From the NCBI GenBank assembly GCA_026196875.1, contig JAPHTP010000068.1, positions 1 to 53,908 of the forward strand: a DNA stretch of 53,908 bases. The letters run 5' to 3'. Positions within the stretch are counted from its first letter, which is position 1, and the number at the start of each line of letters is the position of its first letter. The position numbers were made by a program, and so were the translations under genes. The stretch is from Kangiellaceae bacterium. Lineage in GTDB: Bacteria > Pseudomonadota > Gammaproteobacteria > Enterobacterales > Kangiellaceae. This document shows, piece by piece, positions 1-9,528 of the stretch. The notes under the pieces were generated by a model. That model was not told the origin of the DNA and searched no databases. It saw nothing but the letters and a program-made list of their open reading frames with translations.

Positions 1-200
1 AATAGTTTTTTGTAGAAAAATATCGCGTATACAAGATAACTTTTGTTTGAAATCATCTAACTATGCGGAATTAGTAGAACGATAATTACTTAAAACTAAA
101 ATTAGGCAACTGTACGTGAAAAATTAAGACTTTATCTCTATTAAAATAAAAGACAAAAAACTGCCACGAAAAAAAACTTGTTGGCCAAATGTAAGTTCTA

Positions 201-2318
201 TTAATTTATTATCGAAATATAGGCCAAGTATCTTTGTTGTATTTCCCTGACATAATTTACGGGCTCTGTTCCACGGCAATAGCCAAAGCGTGCTTTTTTA
301 TAGTACTCAGGTTTCTGCAACAATAACATTGCCTTTTCAACATGATTAAACCATTTATCACTCCGCAAGTTTAATTTTTTGGCCAACCGTTGTGCATCTC
401 GAACATGGCCAATACCAGCGTTGTAGGCCGCCAGGGCAAAATAGATTCTTTCTTCAAGAGCTATACTTTTAGAAAATCTATCTCTCGTCCAATTAAGATA
501 TTCAACTCCAGCAGAAATTGATGTCGTGGGATCTGTTAAATCGTGATAACCAAGCTCTTTGGCTGTTCTGGGGAGTAACTGCATTAACCCTTGCGCTCCG
601 GCATTTGATTTTGCGAGCGGATTAAATCGACTTTCCTGATACATTTGTGAAGTAATTAAACGCCAATCAAAATCATACTCTGCTGATTTTAGTTTGACTA
701 AGGCATCAAATTGAGAGAGGGAAGAGCCTTGGGTCACTCGTTCTTCCCGGTGCCTGAGTTTTCTTTTTTGATTGGCAAAGTACTTGTTTTTAACGACATT
801 ATAATAAGTTGTTCGGTATTGCTTTTTTATAAATCCATTCAAAGCACTAAGCAGTTTAGGGTTTTTCTTGCGAGTAATATATGCATAGGGAATATCCTTC
901 TTTAAAGTCAAGGGAGTATAAATATTGTCTCTAAAGCTTTCCTCAATACTGAATAAGTTGCTATCAGAAATCGTTAAGTCAACTTCGCCATTGTCTACTT
1001 TGCCAATCAATAGCTCAGTCGAAAGATTTTCATCCGCAGCGACAAGTTCAAACTCGGCTTTTTGTTTAAGCTCTTTGGCTGTTTCCCAAAAAGCACTGGA
1101 TTTTCGAATCACTATTGTACGACCTTCAAGATCTTCGAGTGACTTGATAGGCGCCTGTCTTTTATTTGCGACTATTAACTCGTTTACTCGATTGTAGCGA
1201 ATACTGAAGGTTAATTCTTTCTTGCGTTTTTCAGTTCGAGATAACCCCGCAGCAATTACATCTCCCTTACCTTGTTCTAACAGCTGGATCATTTGCTGGT
1301 AGGTTTCTGCTACAACCACTTCCAGCACTAAGCCATGCTGTTTAGCAAATTTTTGCATAAGCTCATATTCAAATCCAACAAGCTCCCCTTTCCACATAAA
1401 ATATGTTTCGGGGCTGTTTCGGGTAATCATACGCAAAGGAAGGGAACGTTTTTTCATTTCCGCAAGATCAAACTCTCTATGCTCACTAGAACTAAGAGCA
1501 AAATGGTGTGCTTTGATAAACTCATTTAGTTTAAGTAATAATTGCTTTGCCTGTTTTTGAGTTGCCCATGCGTAATGTCTGCTGTCGTTAACTATCTTTA
1601 TTTTCTTAATATCCTCTCTGTACTCTAATAGTGCGTCGATACTTACTTCATCAAGGATTGAGAAATATTCTGAAGACTCTACTAATTTGTCTGCGACTGC
1701 TTCAGCATTTGTATTGGTTGACAGGTATTTAACTTGCCAGCTGGGATATTTTCTATCTACCGTATCAACGTAGGCGCTGCTCTCAGGCAAAACCAACTTA
1801 AGTTTTTCAAACTCATTTTCATTCACTTTTCTATTTTGGTTAGCAACTAAATATTCCTTGCCAATAAGCAGGGGAGTCGTGAAACCAAATAGATTGGAAC
1901 GAGAAGGTGTGATAGTAAAGTGCCTTGGTATGACATCTATGTTTCCATCTTCCAGCAGCTCCATCATTTGTTTCAAACTTTTAGCACTGGTCCATTGAAT
2001 TTCTAACTGATGTTGCTTGGCAAACTGTTCGAAAAGATTTAGGTGGTAAAGGCTGCTAGTACCTGAGCGAGGCAGTGAGGCTTCTTCTTCATGGACCATC
2101 TTAGCCGCCCGAATATGACCGGTTTGTTTAATCTCAGGCCAGTCGATTTGCCTAGATAGAGGGGCTTTAACAGACTGCTTGGCTATAGGTAATTCGGGGA
2201 GCACCTGGATCTTCTCTTCAGAAGCGTCATTAGACTCTGACGGAGAGTCGCTACAACTGACCAATAACAGAATCAAAAGTATTTTTATTGTGGCTGAGAT
2301 GGCGGTTTTTATTTTCAT
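201..2318 (-). CDS. MltF-like lytic transglycosylase lipoprotein with two solute-binding domains
   Basis: Predicted outer-membrane-anchored murein lytic transglycosylase of the MltF type, which cleaves peptidoglycan glycan strands. The first 22 residues form a lipoprotein signal ending in lipobox LVSC with C22. Two tandem SBP_bac_3 (family 3 solute-binding) domains follow, roughly residues 65-285 and 295-525. The C-terminal SLT domain, about 550-700, carries catalytic Glu near 562 in MYQESRF plus GAQGLMQL and ALAAYNAGIGHV. MltF usually has one solute-binding domain and is about 500 residues long; this protein is about 705. I chose the ATG at 2318 over a TTG five codons upstream because it gives a normal lipoprotein signal. 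It is a lone minus-strand gene, divergent from the chemoreceptor. Ligands of the binding domains cannot be inferred. Confidence 0.88.
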   Translation of the reverse strand: MKIKTAISATIKILLILLLVSCSDSPSESNDASEEKIQVLPELPIAKQSVKAPLSRQIDWPEIKQTGHIRAAKMVHEEEASLPRSGTSSLYHLNLFEQFAKQHQLEIQWTSAKSLKQMMELLEDGNIDVIPRHFTITPSRSNLFGFTTPLLIGKEYLVANQNRKVNENEFEKLKLVLPESSAYVDTVDRKYPSWQVKYLSTNTNAEAVADKLVESSEYFSILDEVSIDALLEYREDIKKIKIVNDSRHYAWATQKQAKQLLLKLNEFIKAHHFALSSSEHREFDLAEMKKRSLPLRMITRNSPETYFMWKGELVGFEYELMQKFAKQHGLVLEVVVAETYQQMIQLLEQGKGDVIAAGLSRTEKRKKELTFSIRYNRVNELIVANKRQAPIKSLEDLEGRTIVIRKSSAFWETAKELKQKAEFELVAADENLSTELLIGKVDNGEVDLTISDSNLFSIEESFRDNIYTPLTLKKDIPYAYITRKKNPKLLSALNGFIKKQYRTTYYNVVKNKYFANQKRKLRHREERVTQGSSLSQFDALVKLKSAEYDFDWRLITSQMYQESRFNPLAKSNAGAQGLMQLLPRTAKELGYHDLTDPTTSISAGVEYLNWTRDRFSKSIALEERIYFALAAYNAGIGHVRDAQRLAKKLNLRSDKWFNHVEKAMLLLQKPEYYKKARFGYCRGTEPVNYVREIQQRYLAYISIIN

Positions 2319-2432
2319 TATTCGAATTAGCAATTAAGAGTTTTTCTAATAATAATCAAACTATTAGCGAAAGTTCAAGAAGAATAGTTTTACACTAATT
2401 AATCCGCAGATCACCGAAAAAGCGACTATTCT

Positions 2433-2456
2433 TAATGTAGTCAATAATGTAGTCAA
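2433..2456. repeat. perfect tandem 12-bp duplication upstream of chemoreceptor
   Basis: TAATGTAGTCAA occurs twice in direct succession, in the 164-bp gap between the divergent transglycosylase and chemoreceptor genes. It could be a regulatory duplication or a replication slip; nothing else supports a function. Confidence 0.6.
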
Positions 2457-2497
2457 ATCCGAATTTCGAATAATTCGAGTAACAAGAGATTTATTTT

Positions 2498-3574
2498 ATG
2501 TTTGGTAACTCAGCAAAAATCAATGAACTCGAGCAAGAAAACGCGCGTTTAAATAAGGAAGTGAAGTCATTAAATCAGTCTATAAATGACTTGAAAGCCA
2601 GCCATGAGAAAAGTATAGAAGCCTTTCAATTTGAAGAAAAAGACAGGGCTCTGACGCGTGAGGTATGGTTATTGCTGCTTGATTCGATAGCGTCTGTTCA
2701 TGAAATCAGAGATAGCTTTTCTGAAGCAACTCAAAGGGTTATGGCTGAAAGTAATAAGCTTTCGGAGTTTGATCACGTGTTTGAAGAGAGTTCCAGCGTT
2801 TTAACGAATATTTTAAATAGCGTGAGCAATATAGAAAAAGAAGCCAGCGCTAGCGGCGCTAAAATGGACTCTTTGGTTTCCGCTTCCGAGAATATTGCAA
2901 GCTTTGTTGATGTTATTAGCAATATTTCTGGGCAAACCAATCTATTGGCTTTAAACGCAGCCATTGAAGCCGCTCGAGCCGGTGATCAAGGACGGGGTTT
3001 TGCGGTAGTTGCCGATGAAGTACGGGCTTTGGCTCAGAATACTGGCGATGCCACCGCTAAAATCAGCGATTTAATTAGTAAGGTAAAGGAAGACACTAGC
3101 GAAGCCGGCGCGTGTATTGAAGATTTAAGTCAATACAGTGAGGAAATAGTGCAAAAGAACGAAGCACTAAAAACTAGTTACGATATGCTACTACAATCAT
3201 CGACGACCATGCGTAGCACTATCAACCGGGCTTCAATCGATAATTTTGTTCAAACGGTTAAGCTCGACCATTTTGTTTGGAAATCTGAAGTTTACGGAGT
3301 CATCTTTGACCGTATCAATAAATCTATTGAGGAGTTTTCAGATCATACCTCTTGTCGCCTCGGCCAATGGTATTTTCATGGTGAAGGTAAAGAAAACCAT
3401 AGCCAAAATCCTGCATATCAACGCCTTGAAGAACCTCATAAGATGGTCCACCATTTTGGACTGCAGGCCCTAAGGGAAAAACAGCAAGATGATAAATCAG
3501 CAATGTTCAGTGCCTTACAGAAAATGGAGCAGGCGAGTAATGAAGTGATGCAGGTGTTGGATCAATTTTGCTAA
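2498..3574 (+). CDS. cytosolic methyl-accepting chemotaxis protein with C-terminal CZB domain
   Basis: Soluble chemoreceptor. No membrane segment is present; the protein starts with a coiled coil (about residues 5-45). The MCP signalling hairpin tip, [20 protein letters not shown], lies around residues 147-166 and is the CheA/CheW contact site. The C-terminal 100 residues match the chemoreceptor zinc-binding (CZB) domain: an HFVWK helix near residue 259, CRLGQWY near 286 and HKMVHH near 315 supply the expected His/Cys zinc ligands. CZB receptors of this class are known to sense zinc or oxidants such as hypochlorous acid. A single ORF with its own upstream region. Its presence implies a chemosensory pathway elsewhere in the genome, since no che genes are in this window. 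Confidence 0.92.
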   Translation: MFGNSAKINELEQENARLNKEVKSLNQSINDLKASHEKSIEAFQFEEKDRALTREVWLLLLDSIASVHEIRDSFSEATQRVMAESNKLSEFDHVFEESSSVLTNILNSVSNIEKEASASGAKMDSLVSASENIASFVDVISNISGQTNLLALNAAIEAARAGDQGRGFAVVADEVRALAQNTGDATAKISDLISKVKEDTSEAGACIEDLSQYSEEIVQKNEALKTSYDMLLQSSTTMRSTINRASIDNFVQTVKLDHFVWKSEVYGVIFDRINKSIEEFSDHTSCRLGQWYFHGEGKENHSQNPAYQRLEEPHKMVHHFGLQALREKQQDDKSAMFSALQKMEQASNEVMQVLDQFC

Positions 3575-3623
3575 CTCAGTTTTGCTAATCCGCACATGGC
3601 GTTTCTTAGTGAGCCTTTCAACC

Positions 3624-4001
3624 TTATGAATTAAGTGCGAGATTCGCATATGTATTATAGACAGCGTAACCCAATGTGATGAGGTAGATCAGAAAGCCTA
3701 TCCAATATGCTGTTAAATTTTTTGCTGGGACAGAGATACCAAAAAAAGCACGATTAACCTGCCGTAGCATTAGTTCTACATCATTAGTCGCTGCTTGTTG
3801 GACAAGAACTTGTATCGACTTAGACTTTCGAATGATTTTAGTGGTAAAAAGAGTTGCAACTAACAAAAGTAAAATGAGCTGTAAATACCATGGGGCACTA
3901 TAGATAGCGAGTGAACTGACCCCGAGAAATTCGCCATCTAGATTAACTTCTTCTTCGATACTTTGATTCATAGTTATTAAAATATGTTTAATAGGATGCA
4001 T
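3624..4001 (-). CDS. small two-helix inner membrane protein, function unknown
   Basis: A protein of about 125 residues that I do not recognise. Two hydrophobic segments are visible: one around WYLQLILLLLVATLF and one near the C-terminus around YWIGFLIYLITLGYAVY. Between them is a charged cytosolic or periplasmic loop with VLVQQAATNDVELMLRQVNRAFF. The start is uncertain. TTG at 4025, ATG at 4001 and ATG at 3971 are all possible and none has a clear ribosome-binding site; I use 4001. It follows the STAS-like gene on the same strand by about 30 bases or less, so the two are probably cotranscribed and may act together at the membrane. Confidence 0.6.
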   Translation of the reverse strand: MHPIKHILITMNQSIEEEVNLDGEFLGVSSLAIYSAPWYLQLILLLLVATLFTTKIIRKSKSIQVLVQQAATNDVELMLRQVNRAFFGISVPAKNLTAYWIGFLIYLITLGYAVYNTYANLALNS

Positions 4002-4031
4002 AGGTCTAGCTGGATCTGCTTTCAAATTAGC

Positions 4032-4400
4032 TTAGCTAAACCAGTCGAGAGCCTCTTTTTTATCTAGGAAAACTCTAAACTCAATTCCGCGATTGGCCAG
4101 GAAGTTAGCAAAGTCACGATTGCTGTCGAGGTCTCTTTCTGCGCTTATTATTGCTATTTTTTCTAGCTCTTTAATGAGCTGGCTTTCCGATAACCAATCG
4201 GCAAAGTCAAAATTATCAAGTAGTTTAAGTTGATTATTTATTTCGGTTTCTACCAATAATACACAACGAGGTTGATAGCGATGATAAATATGAAGCGCTT
4301 GCGCTAGATAGTCTCGCAAATCATCAAGCGTAATTAAGTCTCCGCGAACACGTAAAATCAGAACATCGTGTTGAAAATCAATATCTTCGACTGTGATCAT
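4032..4400 (-). CDS. STAS/SpoIIAA-like protein
   Basis: A 122-residue protein with the alternating strand-helix pattern of SpoIIAA-like (STAS) domains. It opens with ITVEDIDFQHDVLILRVRG, followed by an amphipathic helix (DDLRDYLAQALHIYHRY), a strand with CVLLVETEI, and a C-terminal helix ending in KKEALDWFS. Proteins of this fold are often small single-domain modules with regulatory or lipid-binding roles. No phosphorylatable Ser in the classical anti-sigma-antagonist position is evident, so an anti-anti-sigma role is not claimed. It lies directly upstream of the membrane protein gene on the same strand. Confidence 0.6.
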   Translation of the reverse strand: MITVEDIDFQHDVLILRVRGDLITLDDLRDYLAQALHIYHRYQPRCVLLVETEINNQLKLLDNFDFADWLSESQLIKELEKIAIISAERDLDSNRDFANFLANRGIEFRVFLDKKEALDWFS

Positions 4401-4537
4401 TGACTTGGATTTTTGAATGATAAGCGTAAAGACTAACTTTAAACCGAATACATTCTTATAGTCTAGAGCAAATTTAAGTATCGTCCTATTACAGAAATCT
4501 ATCTGATAGGGAAGGGCCGCCGGAGTCTAAGGTAGGC

Positions 4538-4565
4538 GGTTAAGACGGGTTAAGACCGGTTAAGA
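4538..4565. repeat. three GGTTAAGA repeats at exact 10-bp period
   Basis: GGTTAAGA begins at 4538, 4548 and 4558. The copies are spaced by one helical turn, in the 300-bp gap between the divergent STAS-like and DJ-1-like genes. This spacing fits a protein-binding array on one DNA face. No known regulator motif is recognised. The rest of the 4401-4700 gap shows no gene. Confidence 0.6.
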
Positions 4566-4700
4566 ACATTAGGTTCGCATTTTGCAGCTCTCGGCTAGTC
4601 GCCAACCAGACTTGCTGATAATTAGTTACCAATATAAATTTCACATTCATTTCACATAATAGGATCTAACCTACCTCTATACAAATGGCAGGTAGAAACA

Positions 4701-5798
4701 ATGCTAAAGAAGTTAAAGATAATATTTATTTCAACCCTAGTAGTAGCTTCAGTCATCGCTGGGTCTTTTTATGGCGGAAAAGAATGGCTTAAAAGTCTGT
4801 TGCCGGAAAAAGCCCACTTTCAAGCGCTTAAGCAAACACAGACCAGTGACTTACCTTACGTAACTGAAAATATTCCCGCTTATAGAGGAAAAATTCTAGC
4901 GGTCGTCACTAATGTTGACACTATGGGAGAGAATGAAAAGACAGGTTATGAGCACACTGAATTGGCGCGCGCGTATTGGGTGTTCATCGCCAATGGTTTT
5001 GAGGTAGATATAGCCAGTCCGAGAGGTGGAAAGCCGCCGGTTATGATTGACGGAGAAGATATGGGGGCGTACGACTATGCCTTTTTAAATGACTCAGTGA
5101 TTCAGAACAAAATAGACAACTCAATACCACTGGCAAATATTGAACCTCTAGATTATGAAGCCGTATATTTTGTGGGCGGTAAAGGAACAATGTTTGATTT
5201 TCCAGACAACAAAGACGTGCAACGCATTGCAAAAGCTTTATACCAAAACGGCAAAGTAGTTAGCGCTGTTTGTCATGGCCCTGCAGCGCTTGTAAATGTG
5301 AAGTTGGACAATGGTGAGATGCTACTAGCCGATAAACAAATTAGCGGATTTACCAACGAAGAAGAGCTGACTCTAATCCCAGATGCGGAAGACATTTTCC
5401 CATTCTTACTGGAAGACAAATTAATCGAGCAAGGCGCACAATTTCAAGCCGGTATTAGCTTTTTGGAACAAGTCAGCCAAGATGGCAAACTCATCACAGG
5501 GCAAAACCCCTGGTCGGTCTGGACTATGTCTGAAATGGTTATTAAAGAGTTAGGATACGAGCCAAAAGCTCGGCCAAGAACTCCTGAAGAATTCTCAGTT
5601 GAACTTCTAATGACCTACGAAAAACATGGTTTAGAAGCCGCAAAAGAAGAGCTGAAAAAACAACCTGAATCGTACCAGCAAATTCTGCTAATCATGCATG
5701 CTTTCCTAGCTTTTATGCAATACGAGATGGGTAAAGGATTCGACATTATCAGCTTAGCTGAAGACTTAAAAGAGTTAGTTAGTAAGCCTAAGCAATGA
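4701..5798 (+). CDS. DJ-1/PfpI family protein with N-terminal membrane anchor
   Basis: Type-1 glutamine amidotransferase-like (DJ-1/PfpI) protein of 365 residues. Residues about 7-27 form an uncleaved signal anchor or signal peptide (IIFISTLVVASVIAGSFYGG), so the domain is probably exported. The fold spans roughly residues 50-280. The nucleophile elbow SAVCHGPAAL has its Cys near residue 190, and the upstream GYEHTELARAYWVF and FEVDIASPRGGKP segments are typical of the family. A C-terminal helical tail of about 80 residues is extra relative to simple DJ-1 proteins. Family members act as glyoxalases, chaperones or amidases; the specific reaction cannot be assigned. Single gene following the GGTTAAGA repeats. 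Confidence 0.82.
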   Translation: MLKKLKIIFISTLVVASVIAGSFYGGKEWLKSLLPEKAHFQALKQTQTSDLPYVTENIPAYRGKILAVVTNVDTMGENEKTGYEHTELARAYWVFIANGFEVDIASPRGGKPPVMIDGEDMGAYDYAFLNDSVIQNKIDNSIPLANIEPLDYEAVYFVGGKGTMFDFPDNKDVQRIAKALYQNGKVVSAVCHGPAALVNVKLDNGEMLLADKQISGFTNEEELTLIPDAEDIFPFLLEDKLIEQGAQFQAGISFLEQVSQDGKLITGQNPWSVWTMSEMVIKELGYEPKARPRTPEEFSVELLMTYEKHGLEAAKEELKKQPESYQQILLIMHAFLAFMQYEMGKGFDIISLAEDLKELVSKPKQ

Positions 5799-6056
5799 TA
5801 AGTAATAAAAAGTAATGAGGGGCAAAAAGTTCTATAGACTGCCTATACAAAAATATCCTACAAGGTAATGAGCTATCCGCCTCATGCCTTGAGACATTAT
5901 GTAAACACAGGCGGGAAGCCTCTCGCCCCTGATAAATTCAAGTACGCCGCATCGTTATATTGAATTTTCTATTTCCAGCAATGATATAAAATTCTGATCC
6001 ACGTATATGCATTTTTAAGACTATACTTTTTGAGATGTTAATAGTTGGAGATGCTT

Positions 6057-7652
6057 GTGCGAAAAAATTTGCCTGTTACTGAAGTCGACTTACCATTAGG
6101 TGACGAAACAAATATTCTTTCTACAACCAACCTTAAGGGACAAATAACTTACATTAACAAAGACTTTTTGGATATCTCGGGTTTTTCAAATGATGAATTA
6201 ATAGGTCAACCCCATAACATTATTCGACACCCATTTATGCCTGGTGCAGCATTTGAGTGTCTCTGGTCTCATTTAAAATCTGGCGAATCCTGGATGGGGA
6301 TAGTAAAAAATCGTTCCAAGAATGGCGATCATTACTGGGTAGACGCGTTCGCAACCCCGATTTTAGATGGAAATGATGCTCCCTTAGAATACCAATCTGT
6401 TAGGGTTAAAGCTTCAAAAGAGCACATCAACCGCGCGACCGATACTTACAAGGCACTCAATGAAGGAAAAAAAGTACCTAAACTAAAAGACCCTAAGCTC
6501 AACACAATGACGCGTTGGGTTTTGTTATCTAACTTACCCATTTTAGCTCTATTTATAATTGATGCGGTTAAAGGGTTATCTTTACCGATGTTAGGTATTT
6601 ATTTTGCGGCCATTCTTGCTAACTCAATCCTTCTATTCAACTTGCTGAAGCCCCTAAGGGAGATTGTGAAGGAGTGTTATGAATCTTATTCGGATCCTAT
6701 TGGCAGGTATGTTTATACGGGAAGAAATGATGAATTAGGACAACTTAAACTGGTTCTCAAACAAAAAGATACTGAATGTGGCGCAGTAATCGGGCGAATG
6801 TCTAATGACAGTCAAAATATCATGCGAGAACTTGACAAAGTTAATAACAATGCTCGGGGTAATGTATCCGCATTACAAGCACTCTATGCCGACAATGAGC
6901 AAATTGCAGCGGCAGTTGATGAGATGACCTCTAGCATTCAGGAAGTTAGCTCTAACATTCAACTTACATCAGAACAGGCGGAAACAGCAAATGCGACCGC
7001 CAAGATGAGTCAGCAGGTTATAGGCCAGACTGTCCAGTCGATAATTAATCTATCGGATGAACTTGACGAGTCCTCAGTTGTCATCAAAAAACTCGAACAG
7101 GATAGTAACGAAATCAACAATGTTGTAGACGTGATTAAGAGTGTTGCAGAGCAGACAAATTTATTGGCACTTAATGCCGCAATCGAAGCAGCTCGAGCAG
7201 GTGACCAAGGACGAGGTTTTGCTGTAGTAGCAGATGAAGTACGTACCCTGGCCACCAGAACACACGAGTCAACAGAAGAAATTATGAGTATGGTTGAACG
7301 ACTTCGTGATGCAGCTTTGAACGCTGTAGAATCTATATCCAAAGCGACTAATACTGCCAATGGCACAGTAAAAATGACCGATGAGGCTACTACTTCAATC
7401 GATTCGATAGTTGACTCTATGGGAAAAATTTCGGACATGAGCACACAAATCGCGACGGCTGCAGAAGAACAAACTATTGTCTCAAATGATATTAGCCAAA
7501 ACGTTAACAATGTTAAACTTAAAACGGAGCAGGTGCTCGAAAACTCACGTCTAAGCGAGACAATCTGCAACAGCGTTTTTAATACTTCAAGCAATCTATT
7601 TGAACTTGCACAACAGTTTTGGCGGAAGAAAAGGAGGGCCTCTTCTTACTAA
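6057..7652 (+). CDS. Aer-like PAS-domain methyl-accepting chemotaxis protein
   Basis: Energy- or redox-sensing chemoreceptor of the Aer type. An N-terminal PAS domain covers about residues 15-125 and contains [18 protein letters not shown] and [13 protein letters not shown], the signature of the Aer family, which binds FAD in E. coli Aer. One hydrophobic hairpin (about residues 155-200, [18 protein letters not shown] then [17 protein letters not shown]) anchors it. A HAMP-like linker follows, then the MCP hairpin with [21 protein letters not shown] chose GTG at 6057 because a GGAG at 6047-6050 sits 6 bases upstream and MRKNLPVTE is the usual family start; the upstream TTG and ATG would overlap that ribosome-binding site. 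Single-gene unit. Confidence 0.92.
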   Translation: MRKNLPVTEVDLPLGDETNILSTTNLKGQITYINKDFLDISGFSNDELIGQPHNIIRHPFMPGAAFECLWSHLKSGESWMGIVKNRSKNGDHYWVDAFATPILDGNDAPLEYQSVRVKASKEHINRATDTYKALNEGKKVPKLKDPKLNTMTRWVLLSNLPILALFIIDAVKGLSLPMLGIYFAAILANSILLFNLLKPLREIVKECYESYSDPIGRYVYTGRNDELGQLKLVLKQKDTECGAVIGRMSNDSQNIMRELDKVNNNARGNVSALQALYADNEQIAAAVDEMTSSIQEVSSNIQLTSEQAETANATAKMSQQVIGQTVQSIINLSDELDESSVVIKKLEQDSNEINNVVDVIKSVAEQTNLLALNAAIEAARAGDQGRGFAVVADEVRTLATRTHESTEEIMSMVERLRDAALNAVESISKATNTANGTVKMTDEATTSIDSIVDSMGKISDMSTQIATAAEEQTIVSNDISQNVNNVKLKTEQVLENSRLSETICNSVFNTSSNLFELAQQFWRKKRRASSY

Positions 7653-8036
7653 AATGGTAAACGAGTTGGTAACGCCTATAAAATGCAACGCCTAAAGGAA
7701 AAATGATAAAAGCCCGCGCGTTACTTTAGAGCTAGCAGCATGCTCATTTAATTGGCTGCTGCTTCTCTTGATTTAAAGAGTTTTTTATCCGCCCATCTTA
7801 CAATTGAGCCGGAATGCAATTGAACCCCGAATGGATTGTTCAATATATTCCAGTTTGATAAATCGTATTTTTCATTTCTAAAATCGTTCTTAGCTCAAAT
7901 CAATAATTTCAGTAATGTTAGTTTAGAGCGCAAACTGAAATGGATATCCTTGGTGACTTTCTTGCTGCCTTATTGACTTGTCTACAGGTTTATAGTTTAA
8001 AGCGCATAACCATCAACGGATAAAAAGCTTATCTCC
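7653..8036. other. intergenic region, 384 bp
   Basis: AT-rich and without a convincing ORF. Apart from the promoter-like element at 7973-8001, I see no RNA gene, strong hairpin terminator or repeat here. Confidence 0.6.
7973..8001 (+). promoter_or_regulatory. candidate sigma-70 promoter for the merR-type gene
   Basis: TTGACT at 7973-7978 and TTTAAA at 7996-8001 are separated by 17 bp, giving a start site about 28 bases before the GTG of the MerR gene. The -35 matches 5 of 6 consensus bases and the -10 matches 4 of 6. It is the only reasonable candidate in the gap. Confidence 0.4.
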
Positions 8037-8411
8037 GTGTACAAAATATCTGAGCTTGCAGCGGAAGTAGGGCTGTCACGAACTGCGCTGCTTTATTATG
8101 AAAAGCATGGCCTTATCACTGGACAGAGGCTAGAAAACCGCTACCGAGTATATAGTGATAAAGATTTGCAACGTGTCCGTTTAATACAGCAGTTGCAAGC
8201 GGATGGTTTGAGGTTGAAAGAGTGTAAAGTGTGCCTAGAGGCGAAGGTTGATAGGCAATTGCATAACCGCCTTAAAGCACTTGATAAGGAGATAGAGCAA
8301 AAACAACGGTCAAGAACCTTGCTTGGTGAGGGAGACCTTAAAGTGTGGCATGAGGATTTAGATAAACTAGCTCCGGATGCTCATCTAGATTGGTTTAAAG
8401 CAAGGCTTTAG
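8037..8411 (+). CDS. MerR-family transcriptional regulator
   Basis: A 124-residue regulator. The N-terminal winged helix is clear: YKISELAAEVGLSRTALLYY, then a wing with ENRYRVYSDKDLQRV, and LIQQLQADGLRLKECKVCLE. A coiled dimerisation helix follows (KALDKEIEQKQRSRTLL). MerR proteins bind spaced-promoter operators and twist them on effector binding. The two Cys available (one in KVCLE) do not form a recognisable metal site. The start is GTG at 8037. The methyltransferase gene begins 13 bases after its stop, so the regulator probably controls its own operon with that gene. Confidence 0.88.
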   Translation: MYKISELAAEVGLSRTALLYYEKHGLITGQRLENRYRVYSDKDLQRVRLIQQLQADGLRLKECKVCLEAKVDRQLHNRLKALDKEIEQKQRSRTLLGEGDLKVWHEDLDKLAPDAHLDWFKARL

Positions 8412-8424
8412 CGAGAAAGAAGCA

Positions 8425-9195
8425 TTGCGATTGAAATGGTTATCAAAAGACATGAATGAACATGATTTATATATGGCAGACTTCTTGAAGGTTTATGAAA
8501 CCCTGGACTATTGGGGGCCAGGTAGCGAGAGTGATACTCAAAAAGCTTTGTCAATGGTGACAAGACCACCGGCTAATATTTTGGATGTTGGTTGCGGTAA
8601 AGGCTTAGCGACTAAAGTTTTAGCTGAAAATAGTGATGCTAGAATTACTGCCGTCGACAATGAACAATCTGCGCTTAATCAACTAGAAGAGAGATTTAAA
8701 GAGCAAGGTATTTCACATCGACTGGAGACGGTAAACGCGAGTATGACGAAACTACCTTTCTCGAAAGAGAGCTTTGATCTTATCTGGGCCGAGGGTAGCG
8801 CATACATTATAGGGATCGAAAATGCTCTAATTGAATGGAAGGCATTCTTGCGCGAGCAGGGTTACCTAATGATCAGTGATATGGTTTGGCGGACCGATAC
8901 TCCAAGCCAAGAATCAATTGAGTTCTGGGACAAAGAGTATCCGGACATTCAATTAGTGGAGAAGCGGATCGAACAAATGGAAAAAGCGGGCTATCAAATC
9001 ATCGGGCATTTCCCTCAGAGTAAAGAATCATGGAAGAACTACTATGATCCTTTAAGCGAGCGTGTAGTTGAACTTGAATCTGAAATGTCTTGCTCTACGG
9101 CACTAAAAGATATCAAACATGAGGTCAATGTCTGTACAAATTTTGCTAACGAGTTTGGCTACCATATGTTTATGCTAACAAACGTAAAGTATTAG
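8425..9195 (+). CDS. class I SAM-dependent methyltransferase
   Basis: Rossmann-fold methyltransferase of about 256 residues. Motif I, ILDVGCGKGLATKVL, near residues 52-66, binds S-adenosylmethionine. Motif II AVDNEQSAL, the FDLIWAEGSAYIIG post-motif and the MISDMVW strand follow in the expected order. The substrate is unknown; the overall shape is of the generic Methyltransf_11/25 group, often seen paired with MerR regulators. The start is ambiguous: TTG at 8425 has an AGAAAGAAG stretch just upstream, while ATG at 8452 (MNEHDLYM) is also plausible and would shorten the protein by nine residues. Cotranscribed with the MerR gene. Confidence 0.85.
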   Translation: MRLKWLSKDMNEHDLYMADFLKVYETLDYWGPGSESDTQKALSMVTRPPANILDVGCGKGLATKVLAENSDARITAVDNEQSALNQLEERFKEQGISHRLETVNASMTKLPFSKESFDLIWAEGSAYIIGIENALIEWKAFLREQGYLMISDMVWRTDTPSQESIEFWDKEYPDIQLVEKRIEQMEKAGYQIIGHFPQSKESWKNYYDPLSERVVELESEMSCSTALKDIKHEVNVCTNFANEFGYHMFMLTNVKY

Positions 9196-9528
9196 TTAAG
9201 TTCTAAACTGATGGGACAGGCGAAGCTTCGATTACATTTTAACTATCATTTGGCCGTTTAGCCAATGAGGAGATCAAATTCTAGCAAATAACATAAGGTC
9301 TGGTGTAAACCTGATAGCCGTACTTGTTAAATTTGATCGAACAGGGCATCGCTTTAGGTCGTGAGGCACTCGAGGTTAACATATTGTGAATATGCGAATA
9401 TGCGAATATGTGAAGTCACGAAAAAGGTTTACTAATCCAATTTTTGCCAATATAAGCGTTTTAAAAAGCAAGCACATAAATTAAACTATGGCTTAAGAAA
9501 AAAATGCCAATGTGAAAAAATTGTAGTA
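9196..9528. other. intergenic region, 333 bp
   Basis: No ORF is supported. It contains a short TTGGC/GCCAA hairpin near 9250 and the 8-bp tandem repeat at 9386-9414. Otherwise nothing is recognisable. Confidence 0.55.
9386..9414. repeat. 8-bp tandem microrepeat (G[TC]GAATAT x3.5)
   Basis: Units GTGAATAT, GCGAATAT, GCGAATAT and a partial GTGAA run head to tail about 115 bases upstream of the metalloprotease gene. The alternation of T and C suggests slippage of an older repeat. It could affect the promoter spacing of the downstream gene. Confidence 0.6.

Noticed and set aside
5799-6056. Possible rho-independent terminator around 5900-5930
   Set aside because: The GC-rich stretch there does not form a convincing stem followed by a T run.
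7010-7594. Long minus-strand open frame opposite the PAS chemoreceptor
   Set aside because: It is antisense to the highly conserved MCP signalling domain, has Ser/Val-rich composition from reversed codons, and no ribosome-binding site.
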